DNA of 64,000 nt, from assembly GCA_903867185.1 (NCBI GenBank), contig CAIPQK010000024.1, forward strand, positions 1-64,000, given 5' to 3'. The translations under genes were made by a program, and so were the position numbers. The notes below the pieces were generated by a model. The model had not been told where the DNA came from. It saw only the letters and a program-made list of their open reading frames with translations, and did not search any database. Numbering within the stretch: the stretch's first letter is position 1; each line of letters opens with the position of its first letter. Shown here piece after piece: positions 43,089-51,481 of the stretch. The DNA comes from an uncultured Candidatus Nemicrothrix sp. Its GTDB lineage: Bacteria; Actinomycetota; Acidimicrobiia; Acidimicrobiales; Acidimicrobilacustridaceae.

Positions 43089-44189
43089 TTACAGAAGTCG
43101 TCGTTCGATTTTTCCGAGTGGTGTGCGCGGCAACGCGTCACGTAGTTCGATGCGTCGAGGCGCACAGTAGGCGGGAAGCGTCTGCTTCACGTGGTCTCGA
43201 AGTTCGTCGAGTGTGGGTGGCTGTGACGCGTTAGTGGCCACGATGATGGCGGTGACGACGTGGCCCCACTCATCGTCGGGACGGCCGACGACGGCAATCT
43301 CGGCGATGGAACTCAGACCGGAAAGTGATTCCTCGACAGGGGCGGGCCAGATGTTCTCGCCGCCCGAGATGATGAGGTCGCCGCGCCGTCCGTGAACGAT
43401 GAGGCGACCATCAGTTAGTTCGCCGGCATCGTTCGTGGGGAACCAACCGTCGGGCGTGCGGGGGTCGGTGTCATCTCGATAGCAGCGCAACAACATGTCG
43501 CCGCGAACGTGGATCTCACCGTCAACGATGCGGAGTTCGACCCCAGGGAGAAGTTCGCCATCGAAGACAACGGCGCTACCGGTTTCGGTCATGCCGTAGC
43601 TCGCTCGACAATTATCCGGGAGATATTCAGGCGCGGCCTGTCCGCCAATGATGATGCGGCGAAACAATTGCGGATCGATGCGAGCGAGTGCGGCGGGTAC
43701 AAGTGACGTGAGCGTGGCGCCATCGCGGGCTGCAGCCTCGACAACCGCAGCATCAAACCGATCATGGACGACAAGCGGAATTTCGAACGTGCGCGAGCGA
43801 ACCACGATGGCGAGACCGGCGATGTGCGTGAGTGGCAGACAACACAACCAACGATCGTTTGAGACGTCGACGCCGAGTGCGGTAGAGGTTGATCGTGCTG
43901 ATGCTTCGAGCGAAGCGTGTGTATGCACAACACCCTTGGGCATGCCCGTGCTTCCCGAGGTGGCAATCACAAGGGCATCGCCGGCTTCGACCTTTCGGCC
44001 CTTGCGTCGATGCTCGGTGCCTTCCGCATCAATCAGGACAGTCGGGGAGAGGGCGGAGAGGAGAGCTTCTCTCGCTGCGTCAGGGAGGCGAGGGTCGAGG
44101 GGCAGAACGGCGTCACCGCGCTCCCAGGCCTGCGAGAGGGTCTGGACAAAGCGCTGTCCGGTCTGGGCGATCGCCACCAATTCCTGCAT
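43089..44189 (-). CDS. menE: O-succinylbenzoate-CoA ligase-like acyl-adenylating enzyme (MenE)
   Basis: The 366-residue ANL-superfamily enzyme has the P-loop VIATSGSTGMPKGVVHTHAS, the core YGMTETGSAVVFDGELLPGV, the hinge HGRRGDLIISGGENIWPAPVEE and the C-terminal lysine in RTPLGKIERRLL. The short length (about 360 residues, with a compressed N-terminal domain) is typical of actinobacterial MenE. The divergent menA gene supports a role in activating o-succinylbenzoate for menaquinone. ATG 44189 has TAGCCT 8 bases upstream. Confidence 0.85.
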   Translation of the reverse strand: MQELVAIAQTGQRFVQTLSQAWERGDAVLPLDPRLPDAAREALLSALSPTVLIDAEGTEHRRKGRKVEAGDALVIATSGSTGMPKGVVHTHASLEASARSTSTALGVDVSNDRWLCCLPLTHIAGLAIVVRSRTFEIPLVVHDRFDAAVVEAAARDGATLTSLVPAALARIDPQLFRRIIIGGQAAPEYLPDNCRASYGMTETGSAVVFDGELLPGVELRIVDGEIHVRGDMLLRCYRDDTDPRTPDGWFPTNDAGELTDGRLIVHGRRGDLIISGGENIWPAPVEESLSGLSSIAEIAVVGRPDDEWGHVVTAIIVATNASQPPTLDELRDHVKQTLPAYCAPRRIELRDALPRTPLGKIERRLL

Positions 44190-44197
44190 CGGGGTTG

Positions 44198-44243
44198 AGG
44201 CTAGGCCTCAGATTCGGCGAGTTCGGCCTCCAACGGCCACACT
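44198..44243. promoter_or_regulatory. Divergent leaderless promoter pair (menE / menA)
   Basis: Minus-strand TAGCCT (44198-44203) ends 8 bases before the menE ATG at 44189. Plus-strand CACACT (44238-44243), a weaker match, ends 7 bases before the menA ATG at 44251. Confidence 0.45.
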
Positions 44244-44250
44244 TGCCGCC

Positions 44251-45141
44251 ATGAAGGACTGGATTGCTGGAGCCCGACCCCGAACCCTGCCTGCGGCACT
44301 GGTTCCCGTACTCGTCGGAACCGCCGCTGCGGCCGGGATGAACGGTGACACCAACGCGCTGAAGGGGCTCATTATCTGGCGTTTCGTCGCTGCCCTCTTG
44401 GTCTCGCTCGCGCTGCAAATCGGCGTGAACTACGCCAACGATTATTCCGACGGAATTCGCGGTACTGACGCCGATCGCGTCGGACCAATGCGTCTCACTG
44501 GTTCGGGTCGGAAAAAGCCAAGTGCAGTAAAGCGTGCTGCGTTTGCATCGTTTGGGGTTGCTGCTGTTGCCGGTCTTGCTCTTGCTGCGACAACAAGTTG
44601 GTGGTTGATTGCTGTGGGCGCGGTCGCAATTGCTGCTGCTTGGTTCTATACGGGAGGCCCGCGGCCATACGGCTATGCCGGTCTTGGCGAGATTTTCGTC
44701 TTTGTTTTCTTTGGTGTTGTAGCGACGACGGGATCGGCGTTCGTTCAAATCGAACGAATCACGCCGCTCACGCTATTGATTTCGGTTCCGGTCGGGCTTT
44801 TCGCGACGGCGTTGTTGGTCGTGAACAATCTCCGCGACATCCCCGGCGATACCACCGCAGGAAAGCGCACTCTCGCTGTTCGTCTTGGAGACAAGTGGAC
44901 ACGAGTGCTCTACATCGTGCTCATCGTGCTCCCGTTCATCACGGTTCCGTTCCTTTGCGGACTTTCGCAACGCCCTGCGGGAGCGTTGTCGATGTTCGCG
45001 ATCCTGCTGGCTCGCAAGCCTGTGCAACGCATCATTGAGGGTGCTCGTGGACCAGCGTTGATCCCAGTCCTTGGAGCAACCGGAAAAATTCAGTTGGCTT
45101 TTGGTGTGTTGATCTCTGCCGGGTTGTTCTACGGCGGTTGA
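44251..45141 (+). CDS. menA: 1,4-dihydroxy-2-naphthoate polyprenyltransferase MenA
   Basis: The 296-residue UbiA-superfamily enzyme starts MKDWIAGARPRTLPAALVPV. The first Asp-rich motif is NYANDYSDGIRGTDADR and the second NNLRDIPGDTTAGKRTLAVR, both binding the prenyl diphosphate via Mg. Eight to nine membrane helices are present. It joins the polyprenyl chain to dihydroxynaphthoate, giving demethylmenaquinone for MenG. The stop codon directly abuts the stop of the convergent menH gene with no bases between. Confidence 0.93.
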   Translation: MKDWIAGARPRTLPAALVPVLVGTAAAAGMNGDTNALKGLIIWRFVAALLVSLALQIGVNYANDYSDGIRGTDADRVGPMRLTGSGRKKPSAVKRAAFASFGVAAVAGLALAATTSWWLIAVGAVAIAAAWFYTGGPRPYGYAGLGEIFVFVFFGVVATTGSAFVQIERITPLTLLISVPVGLFATALLVVNNLRDIPGDTTAGKRTLAVRLGDKWTRVLYIVLIVLPFITVPFLCGLSQRPAGALSMFAILLARKPVQRIIEGARGPALIPVLGATGKIQLAFGVLISAGLFYGG

Positions 45142-45912
45142 TCAAGACGTTTTCGACAACCACTCAGTAACTGCTGCCGAAGTCGCTGATGGATCTTCCA
45201 AGTGAGTGCTGTGTCCGGAACCTGCGATCGCCTTAAACGACGCGTTGTTTCCGATTGATGCAACAAGCCGATGACCAAGTTGGGTGAACTTCTCATCGTT
45301 TGAGCCAGCGAGAACAAGAACGGGCATCGTGAGTTCGCTGAGACGATCCCACAAGGGTGCTTGAGTTCCCGTGCCACAAAGCCGAAGGCTTGATGCCAAA
45401 CCGGCAGGAGAGTTGAGGGAGCGCTGCTCGCGCATCGATTGCTCAGACGTGAGTGAGGCGAAGAGCGGTTGTGTCAGCCAGTCGTCGAGAAATACATCGA
45501 TGCCGATGTCCTCAAGTCGATCCGCAAGTGCATCATCAGAGTTTCGACGCTGTTCTCGTTCGTCCTCGTTGTCGATACCGCCGGTCGCACCAATCAGGAC
45601 GAGTCGTTCGACAAGTTCAGGAAACGCAAGGGCGAGGTGCAGGGCGATTCGGCCGCCGAGCGAGTACCCGATGACAATGCTCGGGGTGATGGCCGACGCA
45701 ACCATCGCCGCTGATTGCATCAGATCGCCGCGGAGCTCTGCCGAGCCGCCATGGCCGGGAAGGTCAATTGCCAAGATCGGATGGCTCGTAGCGAGGTGGT
45801 CTGCGAATGAACCCCAGCATTCGGCGGTTTGGGTGAAACCGTGCAGCAACGTGATTGGGGTGGTGTCAGCAGTTGTTCCCGACCGGATGCTGGAAAGAAG
45901 TTGAGAAGACAC
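45142..45912 (-). CDS. menH: MenH-like alpha/beta hydrolase (SHCHC synthase)
   Basis: The 256-residue alpha/beta-hydrolase has an N-terminal LLHGFTQTAECWGSF, the nucleophile elbow VIGYSLGGRIALHLALAFPE, an acid in the PVLVLAGSNDEKF region and a late His in GSGHSTHLEDP. The GYSxGGR elbow and HGF(T/L)Q opening are typical of MenH, which eliminates pyruvate from the MenD product. The divergent menD supports this. GTG 45912 (VSSQLLSSIRSG) is chosen because TACGCT lies 6 bases upstream. The longer frame reaching 46077 would run through menD. Confidence 0.85.
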   Translation of the reverse strand: MSSQLLSSIRSGTTADTTPITLLHGFTQTAECWGSFADHLATSHPILAIDLPGHGGSAELRGDLMQSAAMVASAITPSIVIGYSLGGRIALHLALAFPELVERLVLIGATGGIDNEDEREQRRNSDDALADRLEDIGIDVFLDDWLTQPLFASLTSEQSMREQRSLNSPAGLASSLRLCGTGTQAPLWDRLSELTMPVLVLAGSNDEKFTQLGHRLVASIGNNASFKAIAGSGHSTHLEDPSATSAAVTEWLSKTS

Positions 45913-45918
45913 CTGCCC

Positions 45919-45952
45919 AGCGTAGAGGCCGGACCGGCGCGGACCGTAGGCT
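45919..45952. promoter_or_regulatory. Divergent leaderless promoter pair (menH / menD)
   Basis: Minus-strand TACGCT (45919-45924) ends 6 bases before the menH GTG. Plus-strand TAGGCT (45947-45952) ends 6 bases before the menD ATG at 45959. TAGGCT with the same 6-base spacing recurs at menG. Confidence 0.6.
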
Positions 45953-45958
45953 GCGTCT

Positions 45959-47659
45959 ATGACTGACGAGGACAACGGCGTACTCAACGCAACGTTCTGC
46001 GCCACCCTCGTCGATGAGTGGGTTCGCAACGGTCTGACCGATGCAGTGGTGTGTCCTGGATCGCGTTCTACGTCCATGGCGGTTGCGCTCGCATCCGATG
46101 ATCGCGTGAGGGTTCATGTGCATCATGATGAGCGCTCGGGATCGTTTATGGCACTCGGTCTTTCCCGAGCATCGGGGCGCGCCGCGCTTGTGCTTTGCAC
46201 GAGTGGAACGGCTGCAGTCGAATTTCATCCGGCCGTTGTCGAGGCCGATCTCGATCGAGTGCCCTTGCTCGTCGTAACCGCCGATCGACCGCCACGACTT
46301 CGTGGTGTCGGTGCTCCTCAAACGATCAATCAGGTGGGGCTCTATGGCGGCGCAGTTCGAGCGGAATTCGATGGCCCACTTCCGTCAACTGAGAACGCTT
46401 CCTCTTGGCGCTCACTCGCGAAACATTCATGGTGGGCTACTTCTGGAGCAGACCCCGGACCAGTTCATTGCAACCTCCCATTCGATGAACCGCTTCTTGG
46501 GGTGCCGTCGCAATTGCCGCCATTGGATGATCTTCAACATGTCGTTGTTGATTCCGGAGATCCCTTTACTCATCCCGGGCCGCTGCCATTGCGCGGCGTG
46601 GTTGTTGCTGGAAGTGGAATCGATGAGCCTGAAGCAGTTTTGCGACTTGCAGAGGTATTGGGCTGGCCGATTCTCGCCGACCCACGCAGCGGATGTCGCA
46701 GTGAACATCAACATGTGATCGCACATGCCGACACCTTGATGCGTGGCGACGGAGCGCAGACTCAGGTCGAGATGATTGTTCGGTTTGGCTCACTTCCGGC
46801 GTCGAAAGTGGTGGGCGAGTGGATTAGCTCGATGGCCATACCGCACGTCCACGTCGATCCCACCGCGGTCGTGAATGATCCCTCTCGGACCGTCACTCAC
46901 CGGGTTCGTCAGTCAGCCTCGGCCTATGTCCGATCGATTCTTCCCCTCGTTGAACGCGATTCCGACGCGACATGGAATGAGACATGGCGCAGAAGCGATG
47001 ACGCCGTCGAGGTTGCATTCGAGGCAGTGCTGAAAAACTTTGATTCGATTACGGAACCAGGTGTTGCGCGGCAAACTGTCGCTGCAACACCTGTGGGCGG
47101 AACCCTTGTGGTCTCTTCTTCAATGCCAATTCGCGATGTCGAATGGTTCAGTGCTCGACGTGATGGGCTCGCTGTGGTGTCGAACCGTGGAGCAAATGGC
47201 ATCGACGGGGTGGTCTCTACCGCTGTGGGTGTTGCGCTCTCCGGTACTCCCACCACATTGCTTATCGGTGACGTTGCGTTTCTTCACGACACCAATGGGT
47301 TGCTTGGACTCGATGCACGTGGGGTCGACCTGTGCATCGTGGTGGTTGATAACGACGGCGGCGGAATCTTTTCCTTCCTCCCGCAAGCAGCGGCTCTCGA
47401 TGCGGATCGCTACGAACAGCTTTTTGGTACGCCGCACGGTGTCGATCTCGCGATGCTTGCCCATGCTCACGGGTTGCCGGTATTCGAGGCGAACGATGAC
47501 GAAGCCATCGGCCTCGCGATTGAGGCGTCACTCACAGCAGGCGGTGTGCACATCGTCATCGCTCGGTCCGACCGAGCCGAGAATGTTGCGGTGCACGAGA
47601 AACTTCAGCGAGCTGGTCGGGAAGCTGCAGCAAGCGCTGGGTGGCTTACGGCCGAATGA
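45959..47659 (+). CDS. menD: SEPHCHC synthase MenD
   Basis: The 566-residue ThDP-dependent enzyme adds 2-oxoglutarate-derived succinic semialdehyde to isochorismate. Diagnostic segments are VVCPGSRSTSMAVALA, HHDERSGSFMALGLSRASG, CTSGTAAVEFHPAVVEA, and late in the protein SNRGANGIDGVVSTAVGVAL and VVVDNDGGGIFSFLPQ (the ThDP/Mg motif). Its last 14 bases overlap the 3' end of the convergent menF. Confidence 0.94.
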   Translation: MTDEDNGVLNATFCATLVDEWVRNGLTDAVVCPGSRSTSMAVALASDDRVRVHVHHDERSGSFMALGLSRASGRAALVLCTSGTAAVEFHPAVVEADLDRVPLLVVTADRPPRLRGVGAPQTINQVGLYGGAVRAEFDGPLPSTENASSWRSLAKHSWWATSGADPGPVHCNLPFDEPLLGVPSQLPPLDDLQHVVVDSGDPFTHPGPLPLRGVVVAGSGIDEPEAVLRLAEVLGWPILADPRSGCRSEHQHVIAHADTLMRGDGAQTQVEMIVRFGSLPASKVVGEWISSMAIPHVHVDPTAVVNDPSRTVTHRVRQSASAYVRSILPLVERDSDATWNETWRRSDDAVEVAFEAVLKNFDSITEPGVARQTVAATPVGGTLVVSSSMPIRDVEWFSARRDGLAVVSNRGANGIDGVVSTAVGVALSGTPTTLLIGDVAFLHDTNGLLGLDARGVDLCIVVVDNDGGGIFSFLPQAAALDADRYEQLFGTPHGVDLAMLAHAHGLPVFEANDDEAIGLAIEASLTAGGVHIVIARSDRAENVAVHEKLQRAGREAAASAGWLTAE

Positions 47660-48932
47660 TTGCTCCGAGCATCGTCTGAAGCTTCGCTCGGGTTTCAGCA
47701 AGTTCCTGTTCCGGCTGTGAATCGGCAACTACGCCAACTCCGGCATGAATTCGTATGCGCGTTCCGTCGATCTGGGCGGAGCGAATGCCAACGGCCCAAG
47801 TTCCATTTCCATTCGCGTCAACCCATCCGACCGGACCAGCGAATCGACCGCGGTCAAGATCTTCAAGCTCAGCGATGAGGTCGAGTGCAGCGTCACGCGG
47901 CATCCCCCCGACTGCTGGTGTTGGGTGCAGCGCACCAACGAGATCAAGAACAGAAGCGACCGGATCAGAGAGTTGACCCTCGAGTCGAGTTGAGAGGTGT
48001 TGCACGTTTGCGACGGCCACGATCGAGGGTTCGGCCTCTTCGTCGAGATAGGAACACCAGGGCAACAATGTGTCATGAACCATGTCGATGGTGTGGCGGT
48101 GTTCGTCGCGAGTGTTTGTCGATGCCAGCAGCGAAGCAGCGAGGCGTGCGTCAGTTTCTGGGTCGCCACTGCGGGGTGCCGTACCAGCCATTGGGTGAGC
48201 GCGGACGCTCTGGCCGGAACGTTCGACGAGAAGTTCTGGCGAGGCGCCAACAAACCCATCGATGCAGAACAGATGACTTGCGGGGAACGATCTGCGCAAC
48301 TGAGATAACACCGCGCTTGGGCGAACCGGCCGATCGGTGACGATTTCGACGCCGCGAGCCAGTACGACTTTCCGTGCGCTTCCAGAGCGCAATCGCTTGG
48401 TGGCTTCGAGAACCGCGTCGCACCAGTCCTCGGGGCTGCGCAGCGGATGGAGGTCAAACGAGGAAGGCGAGATGCCGGATGTGTAGATGCCAGCGTCACG
48501 AGCGAAACCGGTGCCAGCTTGCTCGGCGCGTTCGAGGATCGCAGTGAGTTCCAATTCCGAGGGTTCGTCCTCGGGTAACGCAATCGTTGTGATCCACGCG
48601 GCTCCGTCGGGACCGCATCCGATGACAATGCGGGGAATGAGAAGTTCTCCATCAAGTTCAGGGTCAAAGGGGAACGCGCCGATTCCGACAGCACCGGTTC
48701 CTGGCAGTTCGACCGAATCACTGACCTCGATCGTTGCCAGTGCTGCGCTGACGGAGGCGCCAGCGTTGTGTTGGTTCCCTCGCGGAACGGGGACGCGGGC
48801 GGCGATGCCGATACCGACGAGTCCGAGTCCATTACTCACGAAGAGTGCATCGGCGTCATCGCAGAGCGACACCAAATCAGGTGCAGTGGCGAGCGGGCGG
48901 GTGCGGGCGAGGAGCCCGGCTTTCAGGCTCAC
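47646..48932 (-). CDS. menF: Isochorismate synthase MenF
   Basis: The 428-residue chorismate-utilising enzyme has the conserved C-terminal catalytic domain. Landmarks are RKVVLARGVEIVTDRPVR, GASPELLVERSGQSVRAHPM, AGTAPRSGDPETD, HRHTIDMVHDTLLPW, and LHPTPAVGGMPRDAAL with FAGPVGWVDANGNGTWAVGI. It converts chorismate to isochorismate, the first menaquinone step; the menD/menG neighbours argue against a siderophore role. The GTG start overlaps the menG stop as GTGA, and the 3' end overlaps menD by 14 bases. Confidence 0.92.
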   Translation of the reverse strand: MSLKAGLLARTRPLATAPDLVSLCDDADALFVSNGLGLVGIGIAARVPVPRGNQHNAGASVSAALATIEVSDSVELPGTGAVGIGAFPFDPELDGELLIPRIVIGCGPDGAAWITTIALPEDEPSELELTAILERAEQAGTGFARDAGIYTSGISPSSFDLHPLRSPEDWCDAVLEATKRLRSGSARKVVLARGVEIVTDRPVRPSAVLSQLRRSFPASHLFCIDGFVGASPELLVERSGQSVRAHPMAGTAPRSGDPETDARLAASLLASTNTRDEHRHTIDMVHDTLLPWCSYLDEEAEPSIVAVANVQHLSTRLEGQLSDPVASVLDLVGALHPTPAVGGMPRDAALDLIAELEDLDRGRFAGPVGWVDANGNGTWAVGIRSAQIDGTRIRIHAGVGVVADSQPEQELAETRAKLQTMLGAIIRP

Positions 48933-49639
48933 TTCGTATCGCTGCGCCGCGTTGCGGTGATGAGTTGTGAAATCCCGACGGAAAGAAGTTGGCGCTCAAC
49001 CTGCACGAACCCTGCATCGGCCAGACGTTGCAGCATCACGCCAGGTTCGGGAAGGTAGGCAACGGACTTCGGGAGGTACTGATAGGCCGACGGATCGGAG
49101 AGCAGTCCGCCCACCTTTGGCACCACGGAACCGAAATAGATGGAATGTCCCCAGCGCAGGAATCGGTTGGGTGGTTCGGCGACTTCCAGTATGGCGATGC
49201 GCCCGCCCGGACGAACGGTGCGAGCTAACTCCTCGAAGAAGCCGTCGAGTTCGACAAGATTGCGAAGGGCGAATCCGCAGGTGATGCCATCGAGCGAACC
49301 GTCGGGAACTGGTAAGGCCAACGCGTCAGCTTCTGCGAGCGGGGCAGAGGTACGTGCAGCAGCGAGCATCCCGAAGGAGAGATCGAAACCGATCGGACGA
49401 AGTCTCTGCTTTTGCAGTTCACGGCAGAAGTCGCCAGTTCCGCAGGCAAGGTCGGCCACGAGTGAACCGTCGGGAAGTCCGAGTTCACGAACCGTGCGGG
49501 TGCGCCATCGGACATCCATCCGAAATGTCATGACTCGGTTGACAAGGTCATAACGCGGAGCGATTGCGTCGAACATCGAGCGAACGGCGCGAACCTTCTC
49601 TTCGCCCTGGGGGAGATGTTGGCTATCGATCTTGTTCAC
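48929..49639 (-). CDS. menG: Demethylmenaquinone methyltransferase MenG (UbiE family)
   Basis: The 236-residue class I methyltransferase starts VNKIDSQHLPQGEEKVRAVR and has FDAIAPRYDLVNRVMTFRMD, the SAM loop VADLACGTGDFCRELQ and YFGSVVPKVGGLLSD with YQYLPKSV. These are the UbiE/MenG signatures. It methylates demethylmenaquinone in the last step of the pathway. It leads a two-gene unit with menF. The GTG at 49639 has TAGGCT 6 bases upstream and no ribosome binding site. Confidence 0.93.
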   Translation of the reverse strand: MNKIDSQHLPQGEEKVRAVRSMFDAIAPRYDLVNRVMTFRMDVRWRTRTVRELGLPDGSLVADLACGTGDFCRELQKQRLRPIGFDLSFGMLAAARTSAPLAEADALALPVPDGSLDGITCGFALRNLVELDGFFEELARTVRPGGRIAILEVAEPPNRFLRWGHSIYFGSVVPKVGGLLSDPSAYQYLPKSVAYLPEPGVMLQRLADAGFVQVERQLLSVGISQLITATRRSDTK

Positions 49640-49645
49640 ACCTAA

Positions 49646-49651
49646 AGCCTA
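49646..49651 (-). promoter_or_regulatory. Leaderless -10 element TAGGCT for menG-menF
   Basis: On the minus strand TAGGCT ends 6 bases before the menG GTG at 49639. The same hexamer and spacing precede menD, so the two menaquinone units may share promoter strength. Confidence 0.5.
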
Positions 49652-49681
49652 CGGTGCGTCGCGACTCTTAGACGAAGCGGA

Positions 49682-51439
49682 CTAAGGAATTGAAGTCGTC
49701 GTGTTGGTGGTACTGGTGGTGGTACTGGTGGTGGTTGTTGAGGTCGTGGTCGAGCTGGTGCTGGTCGTTGTCTTTTGTGGAGCCACGGTGGTTGGCGTTG
49801 TCGTTGATGATGGCTCGGGGGCTGGTGTTTCCGGTGATGTTGGGGTCGCGGCGTGCGGGGCGGACATCGGGAACTTCGACAGGTTCGAAACGCTCGGGTG
49901 AGCTGCCCCTGCTGGACCCTTGGCGAAGGCTCGCAAGATGTTTTCGGTGACCTTCTGGAGTTTGCATACCGGCGTTGAGGGCGTTCCGGCGGGACATGCG
50001 TCAAGCATGAGGGGTGACCATCCGAAGGTGGCGGCAGCGAATACCCCAGCCCCGCTCGGAGCGGAATACCACGTGCTGTCGGCATAGGAATTCGTTCCCC
50101 TGCAGGTCACAGGTGAGTGAGCAAGTATCTGAATATTCGCCGGAGTCGGAACACTGAGATTCACTCGGTCGTATTCGTTGCCGACCATATGAGCGATTTT
50201 TTCGCCGTTTTTGAAACCAGAGCCGTCAAACATCCACATCGACGTGTCGCCAACAACCCAATCGGCATCAACGGGGTTGCACTCGTAATAGGAACCAGTG
50301 AGGGAACTCTCGGGGTTGGGCGCTGGACTCTCGCGGAATGATGTTGTGACGTGTTCTGGGTCTTTGCCGCTGAGCGGATCGCGGCCGGCGTCGCGGTAAT
50401 TGATCTCGTGTCGGTTGGGACCAGATGCAGCGGGTTCAAGGCGGATGCGCCGGTAAACATTGTTGGCCCCAAAGAAACCAATGTTCACGCCCGCGTCGCG
50501 TGCCGCCTCGAGGTTCTTACGCATTTCGACGGTGTAGTACTCGTCGTGTCCGGGGATGACGACGGCCCGATGATTCTTGGCTAATTCCCCACGTTGGTGA
50601 AGATCAATATCGGTCCAATACGAAACGTCAAGGCCGAGGCGCTCAACGAAGGCAATGAATTCGCGCTCACGGCCCAAGAATTCTCCGCTGCCATTGCCGG
50701 TATACGGCCTGTCGAAACTAACGGCGTCAGCGCGACCGGTGTTGCCCGTGTACACGCTAGCCCCGCCCCAACCGTTGTAGGCCTGCCAGGTGGTTACTGC
50801 GCTTTGCATGAGTATGTCTGAGGTGCTCTTGTCGTCGCGGATGACGAGGGGAACATACGAAGCTCCGTTGTCGACGCTCTCGAGTTTGAACAGATATTGA
50901 CCCGGAGGCCATGTCTCGTCGGTTTGAATCACGAGAGATGTCGACCACGGAGCAGACCACGCTTTCGGTGCTCCGACCTGTTCGACCTTGGGTTGGTTGA
51001 CGCCTGGAAGTGGCTCGCTTTTCCAAATCAGTCGACCACCTGTTCCGCCGTACCAGCCCATGCGGTAGGCCGTTACTTGCCACGCGGGTGCTCGTGTTGA
51101 GGTTTTTAGGATCACGGAACTACCGAGGTTGATGCTGGTGGCGTTAAAAAACCCTTCGACCTTGCTCCACGCAGTTTTATCTTCGGGTACCGCCCAGTTC
51201 GTGGAGCCGGGCTTTGCGTTCTCTGCTGCAATCCATCCTGGAACTCGGTACTGCGCATAAGGGTCAAGCGGGTCGGTGGACGAGGTGACCTTTTCGGTTG
51301 CGGAGTCCGACACTGATTCTTGAGATGACGATGAGTGTCCGAGCAGGAACGCTCCGGTGCCGATAGCGAAGAGAACAACGATCACAATGGCGACAATCAG
51401 CCACTTTTGAGTTTGTTTCGCGTCGGCTCGGTGCTTCAT
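49682..51439 (-). CDS. Membrane-anchored N,N-dimethylformamidase beta subunit-like protein with Thr/Ser-rich tail
   Basis: The 585-residue protein has a short basic N-terminus and a signal-anchor helix (KWLIVAIVIVVLFAIGTGAF, residues 12-31). A large extracytoplasmic domain follows that resembles the C-terminal domain of the N,N-dimethylformamidase large subunit (YRMGWYGGTGGRLIW, TTWQAYNGWGGASVY, VIPGHDEYYTVEMRKNLEAA, GFFGANNVYRRIR). The last 60 or so residues are almost only Thr, Ser and Pro. Proteins of this kind are common and uncharacterised in Actinobacteria, and true amidase activity is doubtful. The tail may be O-glycosylated or span the wall. ATG 51439 has TACTCT 9 bases upstream. Confidence 0.72.
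   Translation of the reverse strand: MKHRADAKQTQKWLIVAIVIVVLFAIGTGAFLLGHSSSSQESVSDSATEKVTSSTDPLDPYAQYRVPGWIAAENAKPGSTNWAVPEDKTAWSKVEGFFNATSINLGSSVILKTSTRAPAWQVTAYRMGWYGGTGGRLIWKSEPLPGVNQPKVEQVGAPKAWSAPWSTSLVIQTDETWPPGQYLFKLESVDNGASYVPLVIRDDKSTSDILMQSAVTTWQAYNGWGGASVYTGNTGRADAVSFDRPYTGNGSGEFLGREREFIAFVERLGLDVSYWTDIDLHQRGELAKNHRAVVIPGHDEYYTVEMRKNLEAARDAGVNIGFFGANNVYRRIRLEPAASGPNRHEINYRDAGRDPLSGKDPEHVTTSFRESPAPNPESSLTGSYYECNPVDADWVVGDTSMWMFDGSGFKNGEKIAHMVGNEYDRVNLSVPTPANIQILAHSPVTCRGTNSYADSTWYSAPSGAGVFAAATFGWSPLMLDACPAGTPSTPVCKLQKVTENILRAFAKGPAGAAHPSVSNLSKFPMSAPHAATPTSPETPAPEPSSTTTPTTVAPQKTTTSTSSTTTSTTTTSTTTSTTNTTTSIP
49690..49795 (-). repeat. Low-complexity ACC/AGC-type coding repeat (Thr/Ser tail)
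   Basis: About 100 bases, reading on the minus strand as strings of ACC, ACT and AGC codons, encode the Thr/Ser tail of the DMFase-like protein. The repeats are imperfect and follow the reading frame. Confidence 0.8.
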
Positions 51440-51448
51440 TACGTCGAA

Positions 51449-51454
51449 AGAGTA
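51449..51454 (-). promoter_or_regulatory. Leaderless-type -10 element TACTCT
   Basis: On the minus strand TACTCT ends 9 bases before the ATG at 51439, at the long end of the spacing seen in this window. No Shine-Dalgarno sequence is visible. Confidence 0.4.
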
Positions 51455-51481
51455 GGCCCCGGCACCGTGGGGCGGGTGTCG

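Noticed and set aside
49690-49795. Simple repeat considered as a non-coding minisatellite
   Set aside because: The repeat keeps the frame of the DMFase-like gene and encodes a Thr/Ser tail common in secreted proteins.
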